A stretch of 64,000 bases of DNA from NCBI GenBank assembly GCA_009763385.1, contig CM019824.1:112672660-112736659 (forward strand), given 5' to 3'. The notes beneath the pieces were generated by a model, which made no database searches, was not told where the DNA came from, and worked only from the letters and a program-made list of their open reading frames with translations. The stretch comes from Coix lacryma-jobi var. lacryma-jobi. Its lineage: Eukaryota > Streptophyta > Magnoliopsida > Poales > Poaceae. Both the position numbers and the translations under genes were made by a program. This document shows, one piece after another, positions 44,479 through 55,210 of this stretch (its first letter is position 1; each line of letters begins with the position of its first letter).

Positions 44479-44907
44479 TGTAACACCTCTGGTGTTTAAT
44501 AAGTAATTAACCTGACATGTCATCATCATTAGTCTTTAAACATTCTTGCCATGCATTTAAGTTTGCTTAATTTTTGTGTAGATCTTGTTCAGTTAAGTGT
44601 TTTGATGCTGTGTTATGAGGACCAAAATTCAAAAATCAAAATAAAATTTAAATTCCTTTTGAAAAACCCCAAATTTCCAAACTCTAGTTTTACCCCTTTT
44701 TCTAATTCAAAAGTTGTTCAAAATTTGAACTTGGTCCTTTTAGCAAAGTTGTAGATCTCAAATACTAAACAACTTTGGTGTTTTGAGTTTTCTTTGTGCA
44801 GTTCAAAGTTTAGGAGTAATTTTCAAGATTTCAAAAGAAGAATAGGTTTTCACTGTGCACAGCTGGAGGACCCCTACCTCATCCTCACCCGGCCCCTACC
44901 TCTCTTT

Positions 44908-45036
44908 GCCCGGACCCCCACCGTCCTTTTGCCCGGACCCCCACCATCCTTTTGCCCGGACCCCCACCGTCCTCTTGCCCGGACCCCCACCGTCCTCTTC
45001 GCCCGGACCCCCAACGTCCTTCGCCCGGACCCCGGC
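44908..45036 (+). repeat. Tandem repeat (~22 bp) in LARD-G LTR
   Basis: About six units of GCCCGGACCCCCACCGTCCT with small variations lie directly upstream of the TATA box. The copy in the 3' LTR is at 49512-49637. Confidence 0.85.
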
Positions 45037-45049
45037 ATCACCCCGCGCC

Positions 45050-45057
45050 TATAAAAG
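45050..45057 (+). promoter_or_regulatory. TATA box in 5' LTR of LARD-G
   Basis: TATAAAAG in CGCGCCTATAAAAGCCACC is a strong plant TATA context, about 570 bp into the LTR, just after the tandem repeats. The 3' LTR has the same box at 49653-49660. Confidence 0.7.
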
Positions 45058-47871
45058 CCACCAAGCTCCCCATTGCCACCACCAACACTTCCTCGCCAAC
45101 CCAAGCCATCAGGCAGCCCCAGCGCCCGCCAAGGCCGCCACTGCCTTCGCCTTGAGCTTCTCCACCTTCCCAAGCCACCAATTTCACCCCTCCGTCCTTT
45201 CCTTCGCCGGAGCAGCGACTCCCCTCCAACTCCGGCGAATCGCTCGAGCCTCACCCTCGAGCCAACCTTCGAGCCAACCCTTGAACCGCACACCCTCGAG
45301 CGTCCCCTCGAGCCTCACCCTCGAGCACGCCTGCGAACCGCGCCCCCTCGAAGCAGCCGAGCCCCACCCTCAGCCTCGGGCGAATCGCAGCCACCCTCGG
45401 ACTGAGCCTCGAGCACGCCGAGGCTACCCTCGAGAGGTTAGCCGAGCCTCCGCCGAGGCCTCGCCACCATCGAGCTCCCGCCTCCGACCCTTGCACCGCC
45501 TCGCCGAGCCTCGTTTCCAACTCCTGGTGAGCCCGCGAAGCTGTCCCCACCCTCTGCCTTCCCAGCCGAGACCTCGAGCGACCGGTCCGCTGTCCGCCTT
45601 ACAGGCAAGCACGCCGAGCCTCGAGAGAAGCACAGTTTTCCTTTTCTTTTAAAAATATGAATAGTGTTTTGTTTTCTTCTTTTTGTGAGGTTTAATCTGT
45701 TGTTCTAAAAATCTTGAGATAAATGTTGTGTGTTCCTTGCTCTGTGTAGTATTTTAGAAAAATAAGAAACTCTACTTTTCTGCAAAGTTTAAAATATGAA
45801 AAATCCTCCTTTTAATTAATAAATGGATAGTTTTAGGTTTTTAGAAAAACATGTATAGCTCCAAAGGTCATGAAATTTGTTTTGTCATCTATTTACACCA
45901 TGATGAACCTATGAGATTAATTTGGTAAATTTTGGGACAACTGTATAAAATGATCTTTTAAAATAAATTAGGAAAAACAGAAAAGTAATCATGGTGTGAC
46001 CTTTTGGATTGTTTGTTGTTCATAGACCCCACCCCTCTGGTCTATGATGATTGTGATGCCTTGCAATGTTTTGTAAATAATGCTTAATAAGTTTGTTTAA
46101 TCTTGCTTAAAAAGATAAAGATAATTAATCTTTATGTCTAACCTAGAAGTTACTCACATGTTAGAAAGTTGTACTCTAGAATCAGTAGTCTTGTCCTGCA
46201 CCTTAGCATGCATTCCATGGCATCATGTTAAAGCATACATCATTTATCCACGTGTAGTATCCAAGAGTGTTGAAGTCGTGTTGATCAAGCTCTGGTGTTC
46301 ACCATTGTCGAATGAGCCTCGGAGGAGGGTTCTTGTTGGACAGGCTTCGTCGAAAAAGACTTAACTTCAAGCAGCAAACGAACTAACTTGTGTCAATCTT
46401 TCTTGGATCTTATCTTCCCTGCAATGAAGGCAAGCCCCGGTGCATTTAACCCTTCCTTGGATTTATAAAATGTTTTTCTTAAATGCTTTTGAGTTAAACT
46501 ACTGCATTAGGTTATAGGAGTTGTGTGATGACCTATTACCTGCATTATTTACCTCCACCAGAAGATCCACCAGCCCTACTTTAAAACTATTTGCAAAATG
46601 CTTAGTGATGCTATACTATAGATTTGCAATAAAATGCCATTTTCAAAAGTGTGATCACTGAAAGAATCTTTATGGGAATTTGGCTTTACTTCCCGTTCGA
46701 TGACTGCTTGCCTAGCTAGCATGTGGTCATTGTCGAGAAGAGGTTGTCCGCGCGTACGGTGCCGTCATGTTGTAGTCCGGGACTCAACAGTTGACACCGA
46801 CCGGGACAGGGTTGAAAAACCGACAGGACCTGTACTCTTGGGTTAGAGTCCCGAGGTGCTTGTCGCTGGCGGAAAAATGTAGGGACCATCCGTATGGGGG
46901 CCTGTTGGCCAAGACTTGCAACTATTCACATACTACGGAAAGCTCTGGCTCCGAGGAATCCTTTATTGGACCGACAACCGCGCACTGGGAGTGGAGAGAT
47001 GGCGGAAGTAGCATGTACCCACGTGGTCGTCGTACCTGGATAGGAGTGGTGTACTGTACTTCCGGGTGGCGTAGGACCGGGCCCAATCTTGGAGGAATCG
47101 TGGTAGACGAGTTGGCATATGCAAGCTTGGGTGCTACATATGCAGTGTGGATAGGGATCCTCAGCTGAGTATTGTTTATCCGGATTAACGTTGCTCCTCG
47201 GTTATGGAGACTTGGTCACTGACTGTCAACGGAGAGTGGTTCTCAACTAGGTATGTTTTGAAATGTAAAATGAATCATGGACAATGAAGAATTGAGAAAT
47301 GCTTGAACCTTTCCAAAATAAAACAAGGTTTACAAAATGCTTTTTCTGCAAAATACTTAAGCCTTACCTTGACTACCCTAAGCCTTTCATTCCTGAGTCT
47401 TCTCCCTTTTTCTTTAGTCGGGTAAGTCTTGTTGAGTACCCCAGTACTCAGGGTTTGTTAATCCCTTGTTGCAGGTTTCTATTAGGTGGTGTTGATCATG
47501 ATCATGTCAGTGGGCTTGACGTGGTCTGGTTGTTCCTCTTCTCCGACTTAGGTACTCCGCCTAAGTGTGGTTCTGTCATACTACTCTACTTCCGCAATAC
47601 CAGTTATTTTTATGTAAAAAGTAACATCTTCATAATTTGTAAAGTTTATCTATCTTGCTTCCGCACTCCGATGGTATTTTGTATCAACTGTTGTAATGTT
47701 GTAATTATTCCAACCTTCATGATGATGGTCCTGTGGCTCGTGAGTAATTCGGGGTCCTCTCGGGGACACCCGATGGATCTTTCCAGTAACGTGTTTCATT
47801 TGCACAGTCATTGGGCTCCCTATGACGATGACGTGTGCAAGTGGGCCACATTATTGGGCGGTTCCGTCACA

Positions 47872-49082
47872 GAATGGTATCGGAGCAGGATTGTCATCAA
47901 GGGAAGACTGGTTACAACATTACTTTTGAAAAACTTCAAAATGGTTTCTTAATCTAAAAGTTTTTTTTGAAGTAACAAATTAAAAATGATCCTTCCCTAA
48001 GTTTCTTGCTTTGCTGGAAGACTTCGTGAAGACTATACTAGTGATTCCGACAGAAGGTACCAAGTCAGTGAAGCTAGTATATAAAGTATAGCCCTATATC
48101 TAACTAACAGGTGGAGACAGAGATCTCCTGTCAGTGAGAGGTCGTATAGGACGAGCATGCATCATATCATGCATAATAATAAAATGTGCTTCTTCTCTAA
48201 ATTCTAAAAGCAGCTATGATCCCCGATAGTTGATCGTCCCTAGATTCTGTTGCTCTAGCTACTTTCATTCCATAAGTTCCTAATCCTTGGGAATTTTTGG
48301 ATATCTTTCATACACTCTACCACATAAAGTCAGAATCATGGTAAAGTCCTTGGTTCTTCTGGAAAGCGCGTGTCATGCCTTGAATTGGCACGTGCTGGTT
48401 GCTTGGTGTCGTGAAAACGACGAATGGTGGTTGAAAGTTATTGAAATTGTGTTCTTTGAAAGGACCCTGATCTATGGACCGGATAAAAGCGTGGGAACCT
48501 GAAGTCGCCTATGGATGGCCACCATAGAGCGTTACGGCCAGGTGCTCGCTAATATCCAGGCCTGTAGTCATAATTCCTTCTAGTCCACTATGAAAGTGCT
48601 TTCATTTCTGAATGCCCGAAAGGGAGTTCAAAGCCACTTTCCTTGTAGTTATAACCAACCTTTGTTTCTGGTTATAATTTCCTTCTTATTGAAATGAGGG
48701 ATATAGAAGTTGTGCTCTATTATGGTGCCATGATTGGCGACCACGGTGCCGCGACGGAACCCAAAGAATCCTGTGTGCCGGATTGCACAAGTTTCCATTG
48801 GGTGCGCGTAGGTATCGAGGTCTACAGTTATGATCCATTATAACCCACAGCTAATGTACGCTCTCTCTTGGTTCTTGATAATTTTTCTTGCTCCACTCAA
48901 ATGTCTTCTACCTTGCTACTTGCAACCGCGTTCTGATCCCAGTTGTAATCCCAACCGCAACCCAGTTGCCTTGTGAACTCCTTGCGAGAAACAAGTATGA
49001 CACATTTCCTTTTTCATTACTCAACCCCAGCCTTTAAGCACTTCTTAAATCTCGGGACGAGATTTCTTTTAGGGGGGAAGGC
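47872..49082 (+). other. Interior of LARD-G, non-coding
   Basis: The primer site TGGTATCGGAGC (47875-47886) is followed by about 1.2 kb without a plausible protein; the longest frame (48287-48502, 71 codons) shows no motif. The polypurine tract AGGGGGGAAG (49071-49080) closes it. Confidence 0.85.
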
Positions 49083-52000
49083 TGTAACACCTCTGGTGTT
49101 TAATAAGTAATTAACCTGACATGTCATCATCATTAGTCTTTAAACATTCTTGCCATGCATTTAAGTTTGCTTAATTTTTGTGTAGATCTTGTTCAGTTAA
49201 GTGTTTTGATGCTGTGTTATGAGGACCAAAATTCAAAAATCAAAATAAAATTTAAATTCCTTTTGAAAAACCCCAAATTTCCAAACTCTAGTTTTACCCC
49301 TTTTTCTAATTCAAAAGTTGTTCAAAATTTGAAGTTGGTCCTTTTAGCAAAGTTGTAGATCTCAAATACTAAACAACTTTGGTGTTTTGAGTTTTCTTTG
49401 TGCAGTTCAAAGTTTAGGAGTAATTTTCAAGATTTCAAAAGAAGAATAGGTTTTCACTGTGCACAGCTGGAGGACCCCTACCTCATCCTCACCCGGCCCC
49501 TACCTCTCTTTGCCCGGACCCCCACCGTCCTTTTGCCCGGACCCCCACCGTCCTTTTGCCCGGACCCCCACCGTCCTCTTGCCCGGACCCCCACCGTCCT
49601 CTTCGCCCGGACCCCCAACGTCCTTCGCCCGGACCCGGCATCACCCCGCGCCTATAAAAGCCACCAAGCTCCCCATTGCCACCACCAACACTTCCTCGCC
49701 AACCCAAGCCATCAGGCAGCCCCAGCGCCCGCCAAGGCCGCCACTGCCTTCGCCTTGAGCTTCTCCACCTTCCCAAGCCACCAATTTCACCCCTCCGTCC
49801 TTTCCTTCGCCGGCGCAGCGACTCCCCTCCAACTCCGGTGAATCGCTCGAGCCTCACCCTCGAGCCAACCTTCGAGCCAACCCTCGAACCGCACACCCTC
49901 GAGCGTCCCCTCGAGCCTCACCCTCGAGCACGCCTGCGAACCGCGCCCCCTCGAAGCAGCCGAGCCCCAACCTCAGCCTCGGGCGAATCGCAGCCACCCT
50001 CGGACTGAGCCTCGAGCACGCCGAGGCTACCCTCGAGAGGTTAGCCGAGCCTCCGCCGAGGCCTCGCCACCATCGAGCTCCCGCCTCCGACCCTTGCACC
50101 GCCTCGCCGAGCCTCGTTTCCAACTCTTGGTGAGCCCGCGAAGCTGTCCCCACCCTCTGCCTTCCCAGCCGAGACCTCGAGCGACCGGTCCGCTGTCCGC
50201 CTTACAGGCAAGCGCGCCGAGCCTCGAGAGAAGCACAGTTTTCCTTTTCTTTTAAAAATATGAATAGTGTTTTGTTTTCTTCTTTTTGTGAGGTTTAATC
50301 TGTTGTTCTAAAAATCTTGAGATAAATGTTGTGTGTTCCTTGCTCTGTGTAGTATTTTAGAAAAATAAGAAACTCTACTTTTCTGCAAAGTTTAAAATAT
50401 GAAAAATCCTCCTTTTAATTAATAAATGGATAGTTTTAGGTTTTTAGTAAAACATGTATAGCTCCAAAGGTCATGAAATTTGTTTTGTCATCTATTTACA
50501 CCATGATGAACCTATGAGATTAATTTGGTAAATTTTGGGACAACTGTATAAAATGATCTTTTAAAATAAATTAGGAAAAACAGAAAAGTAATCATGGTGT
50601 GACCTTTTGGATTGTTTGTTGTTCATAGACCCCACCCCTCTGGTCTATGATGATTGTGATGCCTTGCAATGTTTTGTAAATAATGCTTAATAAGTTTGTT
50701 TAATCTTGCTTAAAAAGATAAAGATAATTAATCTTTATGTCTAACCTAGAAGTTACTCACATGTTAGAAAGTTGTACTCTAGAATCAGTAGTCTTGTCCT
50801 GCACCTTAGCATGCATTCCATGGCATCATGTTAAAGCATACATCATTTATCCACGTGTAGTATCCAAGAGTGTTGAAGTCGTGTTGATCAAGCTCTGGTG
50901 TTCACCATTGTCGAATGAGCCTCGGAGGAGGGTTCTTGTTGGACAGGCTTCGTCGAAAAAGACTTAACTTCAAGCAGCAAACGAACTAACTTGTGTCAAT
51001 CTTTCTTGGATCTTATCTTCCCTGCAACGAAGGCAAGCCCCGGTGCATTTAACCCTTCCTTGGATTTATAAAATGTTTTTCTTAAATGCTTTTGAGTTAA
51101 ACTACTGCATTAGGTTATAGGAGTTGTGTGATGACCTATTACCTGCATTATTTACCTCCACCAGAAGATCCACCAGCCCTACTTTAAAACTATTTGCAAA
51201 ATGCTTAGTGATGCTATACTATAGATTTGCAATAAAATGCCATTTTCAAAAGTGTGATCACTGAAAGAATCTTTATGGGAATTTGGCTTTACTTCCCGTT
51301 CGATGACTGCTTGCCTAGCTAGCATGTGGTCATTGTCGAGAAGAGGTTGTCCGCGCGTACGGTGCCGTCATGTTGTAGTCCGGGACTCAACAGTTGACAC
51401 CGACCGGGACAGGGTTGAAAAACCGACAGGACCTGTACTCTTGGGTTAGAGTCCCGAGGTGCTTGTCGCTGGCGGAAAAATGTAGGGACCATCCGTATGG
51501 GGGCCTGTTGGCCAAGACTTGCAACTATTCACATACTACGGAAAGCTCTGGCTCCGAGGAATCCTTTATTGGACCGACAACCGCGCACTGGGAGTGGAGA
51601 GATGGCGGAAGTAGCATGTACCCACGTGGTCGTCGTACCTGGATAGGAGTGGTGTACTGTACTTCCGGGTGGCGTAGGACCGGGCCCAATCTTGGAGGAA
51701 TCGTGGTAGACGAGTTGGCATATGCAAGCTTGGGTGCTACATATGCAGTGTGGATAGGGATCCTCAGCTGAGTATTGTTTATCCGGATTAACGTTGCTCC
51801 TCGGTTATGGAGACTTGGTCACTGACTGTCAACGGAGAGTGGTTCTCAACTAGGTATGTTTTGAAATGTAAAATGAATCATGGACAATGAAGAATTGAGA
51901 AATGCTTGAACCTTTCCAAAATAAAACAAGGTTTACAAAATGCTTTTTCTGCAAAATACTTAAGCCTTACCTTGACTACCCTAAGCCTTTCATTCCTGAG

Positions 52001-52474
52001 TCTTCTCCCTTTTTCTTTAGTCGGGTAAGTCTTGTTGAGTACCCCAGTACTCAGGGTTTGTTAATCCCCTGTTGCAGGTTTCTATTAGGTGGTGTTGATC
52101 ATGATCATGTCAGTGGGCTTGACGTGGTCTGGTTGTTCCTCTTCTCCAACTTAGGTACTCCGCCTAAGTGTGGTTCTGTCATACTACTCTACTTCCGCAA
52201 TACCAGTTATTTTTATGTAAAAAGTAACATCTTCATAATTTGTAAAGTTTATCTATCTTGCTTCCGCACTCCGATGGTATTTTGTATCAACTGTTGTAAT
52301 GTTGTAATTATTCCAACCTTCATGATGATGGTCCTGTGGCTCGTGAGTAATTCGGGGTCCTCTCGGGGACACCCGACGGATCTTTCCAGTAACGTGTTTC
52401 ATTTGCACAGTCATTGGGCTCCCTATGACGATGACGTGTGCAAGTGGGCCACATTATTGGGCGGTTCCGTCACA
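49083..52474 (+). repeat. 3' LTR of LARD-G
   Basis: Near-identical copy of 44479-47871. Differences noted include a changed base in one tandem unit (49555 region), one C fewer before GGCATCACC, and scattered transitions. It is followed by target duplication CATTC. Confidence 0.93.
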
Positions 52475-52479
52475 CATTC

Positions 52480-52526
52480 ACACCCCCCAACCTCTGGTCG
52501 CCTTTGGTAGCATTCTCGGTCCCTCA
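52480..52526 (+). repeat. 3' end of the Copia-C 5' LTR, after LARD-G
   Basis: Short remaining tail (poly-C run, CTCTGGTCGCC, ending GGTCCCTCA) that continues the LTR interrupted at 44478. It abuts the primer site. Confidence 0.88.
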
Positions 52527-52528
52527 AT

Positions 52529-52540
52529 TGGTATCGGAGC
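52529..52540 (+). other. Primer-binding site of Copia-C (tRNA-iMet type)
   Basis: TGGTATCGGAGC two bases after the LTR end, as in Copia-A. Confidence 0.9.
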
Positions 52541-52589
52541 GGGTTAAGGATCTTTCACCTTAGCCGGTTCCAGATCCACAGAAGGCGAC

Positions 52590-55205
52590 ATGGATCGCGG
52601 CGTGGGCAAATCACCGTTTTTCGATGGGACGAACTATGCGTATTGGAAGATACGCATGTCGGCCTATCTTCAGAGCATGGGTGCTTCGATTTGGAACATT
52701 TGCAATTCTGTTGATTACGTGGTCTTAGCTGCTCGTGTGACTCAATAGCAGATCGATGAGCACGATGCCAATAGCCGAGCCCGTAATGCTCTTTTCTCCT
52801 GTTTGAGCATGTCTGAGTTTGATCGCGTTTCTCACCTCATTACGGCTAGGGAGATTTGAGCTACTCTCATGCGTTGTCATGAGGGAACCACTCAAGTCAA
52901 AACCCGTCTCTATGAGTCGCACAAGCGAGAGTATGAGAACTTTCGACACATGCCTGCCGAGAGCATAGAAAGTTTATTCGCTCGCTTTCAGGTGATTGTC
53001 AACAGGATGAGGGCTAACAAGGAGTTGTTGCCTTTCAACGATCATGAGAGGGCTCTCAAGATTTTACACACTCTCGATCGGTCGGTGTGGGACTCCAAGA
53101 TTTAGGCGATCATTGAATCGCCTAACTATGAGACTCTCACATGCGACGGGATCTTTAGTAAGCTCAAGTCCAGTGAGATTGATGCCATGGCACGGGCTTC
53201 TTATGAAAATCCTTCTGGCCCGTCGATGGCTCTGGTTTCTGGCTCTTCTGCTAACACCTCTCGAGGCTTTGCCTTGTCATCTCTTCTTTCTGTCACAGAG
53301 GAGCAGCTGGAGTTCATGGCGGACGACGAGTTGGCCTTGCTTGCCAACCGTTTCTCGCGGTTCCACAACAACTGCATGAACCGTCGCCGTGTAGAGGACG
53401 AGGTGGCTGCTACGAGTGTGGAGGCTTGGACCACTTCATCGTCAATTGCCCGAAGAAGAACAAGCAAGTCTTCGGCAAGGCAGATCATGGCCACAAGTAT
53501 GACTCCGACAAGCGCAAGGAGAAGTACGTCCCCGCCAAGCACAAGCGGAGGGGCGGCTTCAACAAGGAGTACATCAAGGAGAAGTACTTGGAGAAGGCCT
53601 AGGCCGAGCAGCGTGCCTTCTTTGCCATGCTCAGCGACATCGACGACTCGGATGACGACTCCGCTGCATCAAGCGATGACGAGTCCGAGAAGAAGAAGAA
53701 GGTCGGGGACAAGCTGAAGTGCCTATGTTTCTTCGCCGATAACGAGGGCTTCTGCACCATGGCCCTCAGCGATGAGGTCAACAGCGAGCTGGAGGAGATC
53801 CCTCAGGACGACGACGACGACACCTCCCAGGTATCTCAAACTCCTGACGAACTCTCTGCTGAGGTTGACAAGCTTACTGTTGCTCTTCTTAGTCAAGATA
53901 AACTACTTAGGCTTGCCGCTAGAGAGCGAAAGGAGTTTAGGAGGATGTGTGAGGACGCGGTAAAAGAGCTTGAGTCTGTCAAGTCCTCCATTGTCGTGTC
54001 TGAGGAGGATGAGTGTGAGATGTGCTCCAAGCACATGACTGACCTTCTCACTTTGACGGGGAAGTATGTTGCTTTGGTTGGAGAGGTGGATGAGCTTAGG
54101 GCTAGACCGGTGTTGCTGGGTGCGTGCAAGTCTTGTGCAGGCTTGCAATCTGAGTTGGCAGAGAAGAATGCCAAGATTGTGTCTCTTGAGAAGGCCAGCT
54201 CGGGTAGCACTTGTGTGTCTAGGTGTGCCTTGTGTGAGGGTTTGGAGATGGAGATTGCGAGTGTGAAGCATGACAAGATGCAAACCGAGGAAGAAAACAC
54301 ATACCTTCGGACCATCTTGTCATGGGTGTTTTGTGGTGAGCCGCAGCTTGGGATGATGATTGTCCAATTCAAGCGTGCTGCTAGAGGTCCAGGTGTTGGC
54401 TTTGCTCAGGGTGTAGAGTGTGCTACCTCTTTCAGGAAGATTGGTGAGTTTAGTGGTCTTAAGCCGAGTGAGAAACCCAACTCCACCACTACTCCCAAAT
54501 TGACCAAGATTCCACCCAAAGAGTCTCTCAAGCCTAACACCAAAGATGGAGTGTTTGTGGAACCTCCTAGAGCTCCACCCAAGAAACAAACATGGGCTCC
54601 AAAACCAAACCACCTGAGGAACAAGCTAGACACCATGCCACCTATCCAAGAGGAGCTCATGCCACAAAAGAACCAAGTGATCCACACCCAATACCGTGAA
54701 TACCAACAACCCCCTATGAGAGCGGTGAGGTACCACTGTGAGCACTGTGGGAGAGATGGACACTTGAGGGAGTTTTTCTTTCGGCGCAAGAGAGAGGATC
54801 GTCGTGCAAAGGAGATGAACAACTCGGACATGTATCATCCTTTCCATGATGTACATGCGCCAAAGGTTCAAAGGAGGGTTGCTAGGTCTAGAGGTCCAAT
54901 GCCTCAAGGTCCTAGGCCATAAGGAGGTTTTGCCCGGCGGGATCCTAGTTTTGTAGGCTATGGACCCCGTGGCGGTGGTTTTGTTGTTGAGCGTTATCCC
55001 CCACCGCGTTTTGGCTATCGCGATGGACGCTCTTCCCTTAGTGGACCACGTTTTCATATGCGTGGTGATCGCTTTTTCCCGTAGGCGTGCTAGGAAGGGT
55101 ATTTCTACTAACCGTTCTTTTGAGCAGCCGGGACAACACTGGTACACTTCCCATTTTACTCATCCCAGTGTTGGACCGTATGCTCACCCTATCTCTTTTT
55201 ATTGA
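52590..55205 (+). pseudogene. gag: Copia-C gag
   Basis: Starts at the conserved ATG after the primer site and ends at TGA 55203-55205 after PISFY. The order is an N-terminal gag domain, a first knuckle damaged by a frameshift near 53390-53450, a basic then acidic stretch (DDSDDDSAASSDDES), a coiled coil with CEMC, CKSC and CALC motifs, a second knuckle CEHCGRDGHLREFF (final Cys changed to Phe), and an Arg/Gly tail. Nonsense codons occur near 52746 (TAG), 52858 (TGA), 53103 (TAG), 53600 (TAG) and 54920 (TAA), several at places where sisters have CAG. The 53627-54922 portion is the longest open stretch. Confidence 0.92.
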
Positions 55206-55210
55206 TGTAG

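Larger units (their letters stand above)
44479..47871 (+). repeat. 5' LTR of LARD-G
   Basis: A 3.4-kb LTR. It includes a ~22-bp tandem repeat (44908-45036, GCCCGGACCCCCACC units), TATA box TATAAAAG (45050-45057), a CTCGAGCCTCACC-rich stretch (45239-45345), and a possible splice pair CGGGTAAGTCTT (47420) / TTGTTGCAGGT (47466). ORFs of up to 265 codons are proline-rich or low-complexity and show no known domain, so they are not called as genes. Confidence 0.93.
44479..52474 (+). mobile_element. LARD-G: large non-autonomous LTR element, no coding capacity
   Basis: LTRs at 44479-47871 and 49083-52474 (3393 and 3392 bp) start TGTAACACC and end GTCACA. The target duplication CATTC is at 44474-44478 and 52475-52479. 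The interior is only 1211 bp, with a tRNA-iMet-type primer site (47875-47886) and a polypurine tract (49071-49080), but no gag or pol. The segment CTCGGGACGAGATTTCTTTT before the 3' LTR and the TGTAACACC start resemble Tekay/Del chromoviruses, whose enzymes may mobilise it. About 14 differences between the LTRs (0.4%) show a young insertion. Confidence 0.93.

Noticed and set aside
44855..45652. 265-codon proline/serine-rich ORF (and overlapping ORFs on both strands)
   Set aside because: It lies wholly inside the LARD-G LTR across tandem repeats and the TATA box; the reading frame differs from the sister LTR after a 1-nt change, so it is not conserved.
46791..47168. 125-codon ORF repeated at 51394-51771
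   Set aside because: Identical because the LTRs are duplicated; no domain, and no start or codon-use support.
47299..47952. 217-codon ORF running out of the LARD-G LTR
   Set aside because: LTR sequence without a known domain; the copy in the other LTR ends differently because it simply reads into flanking DNA.
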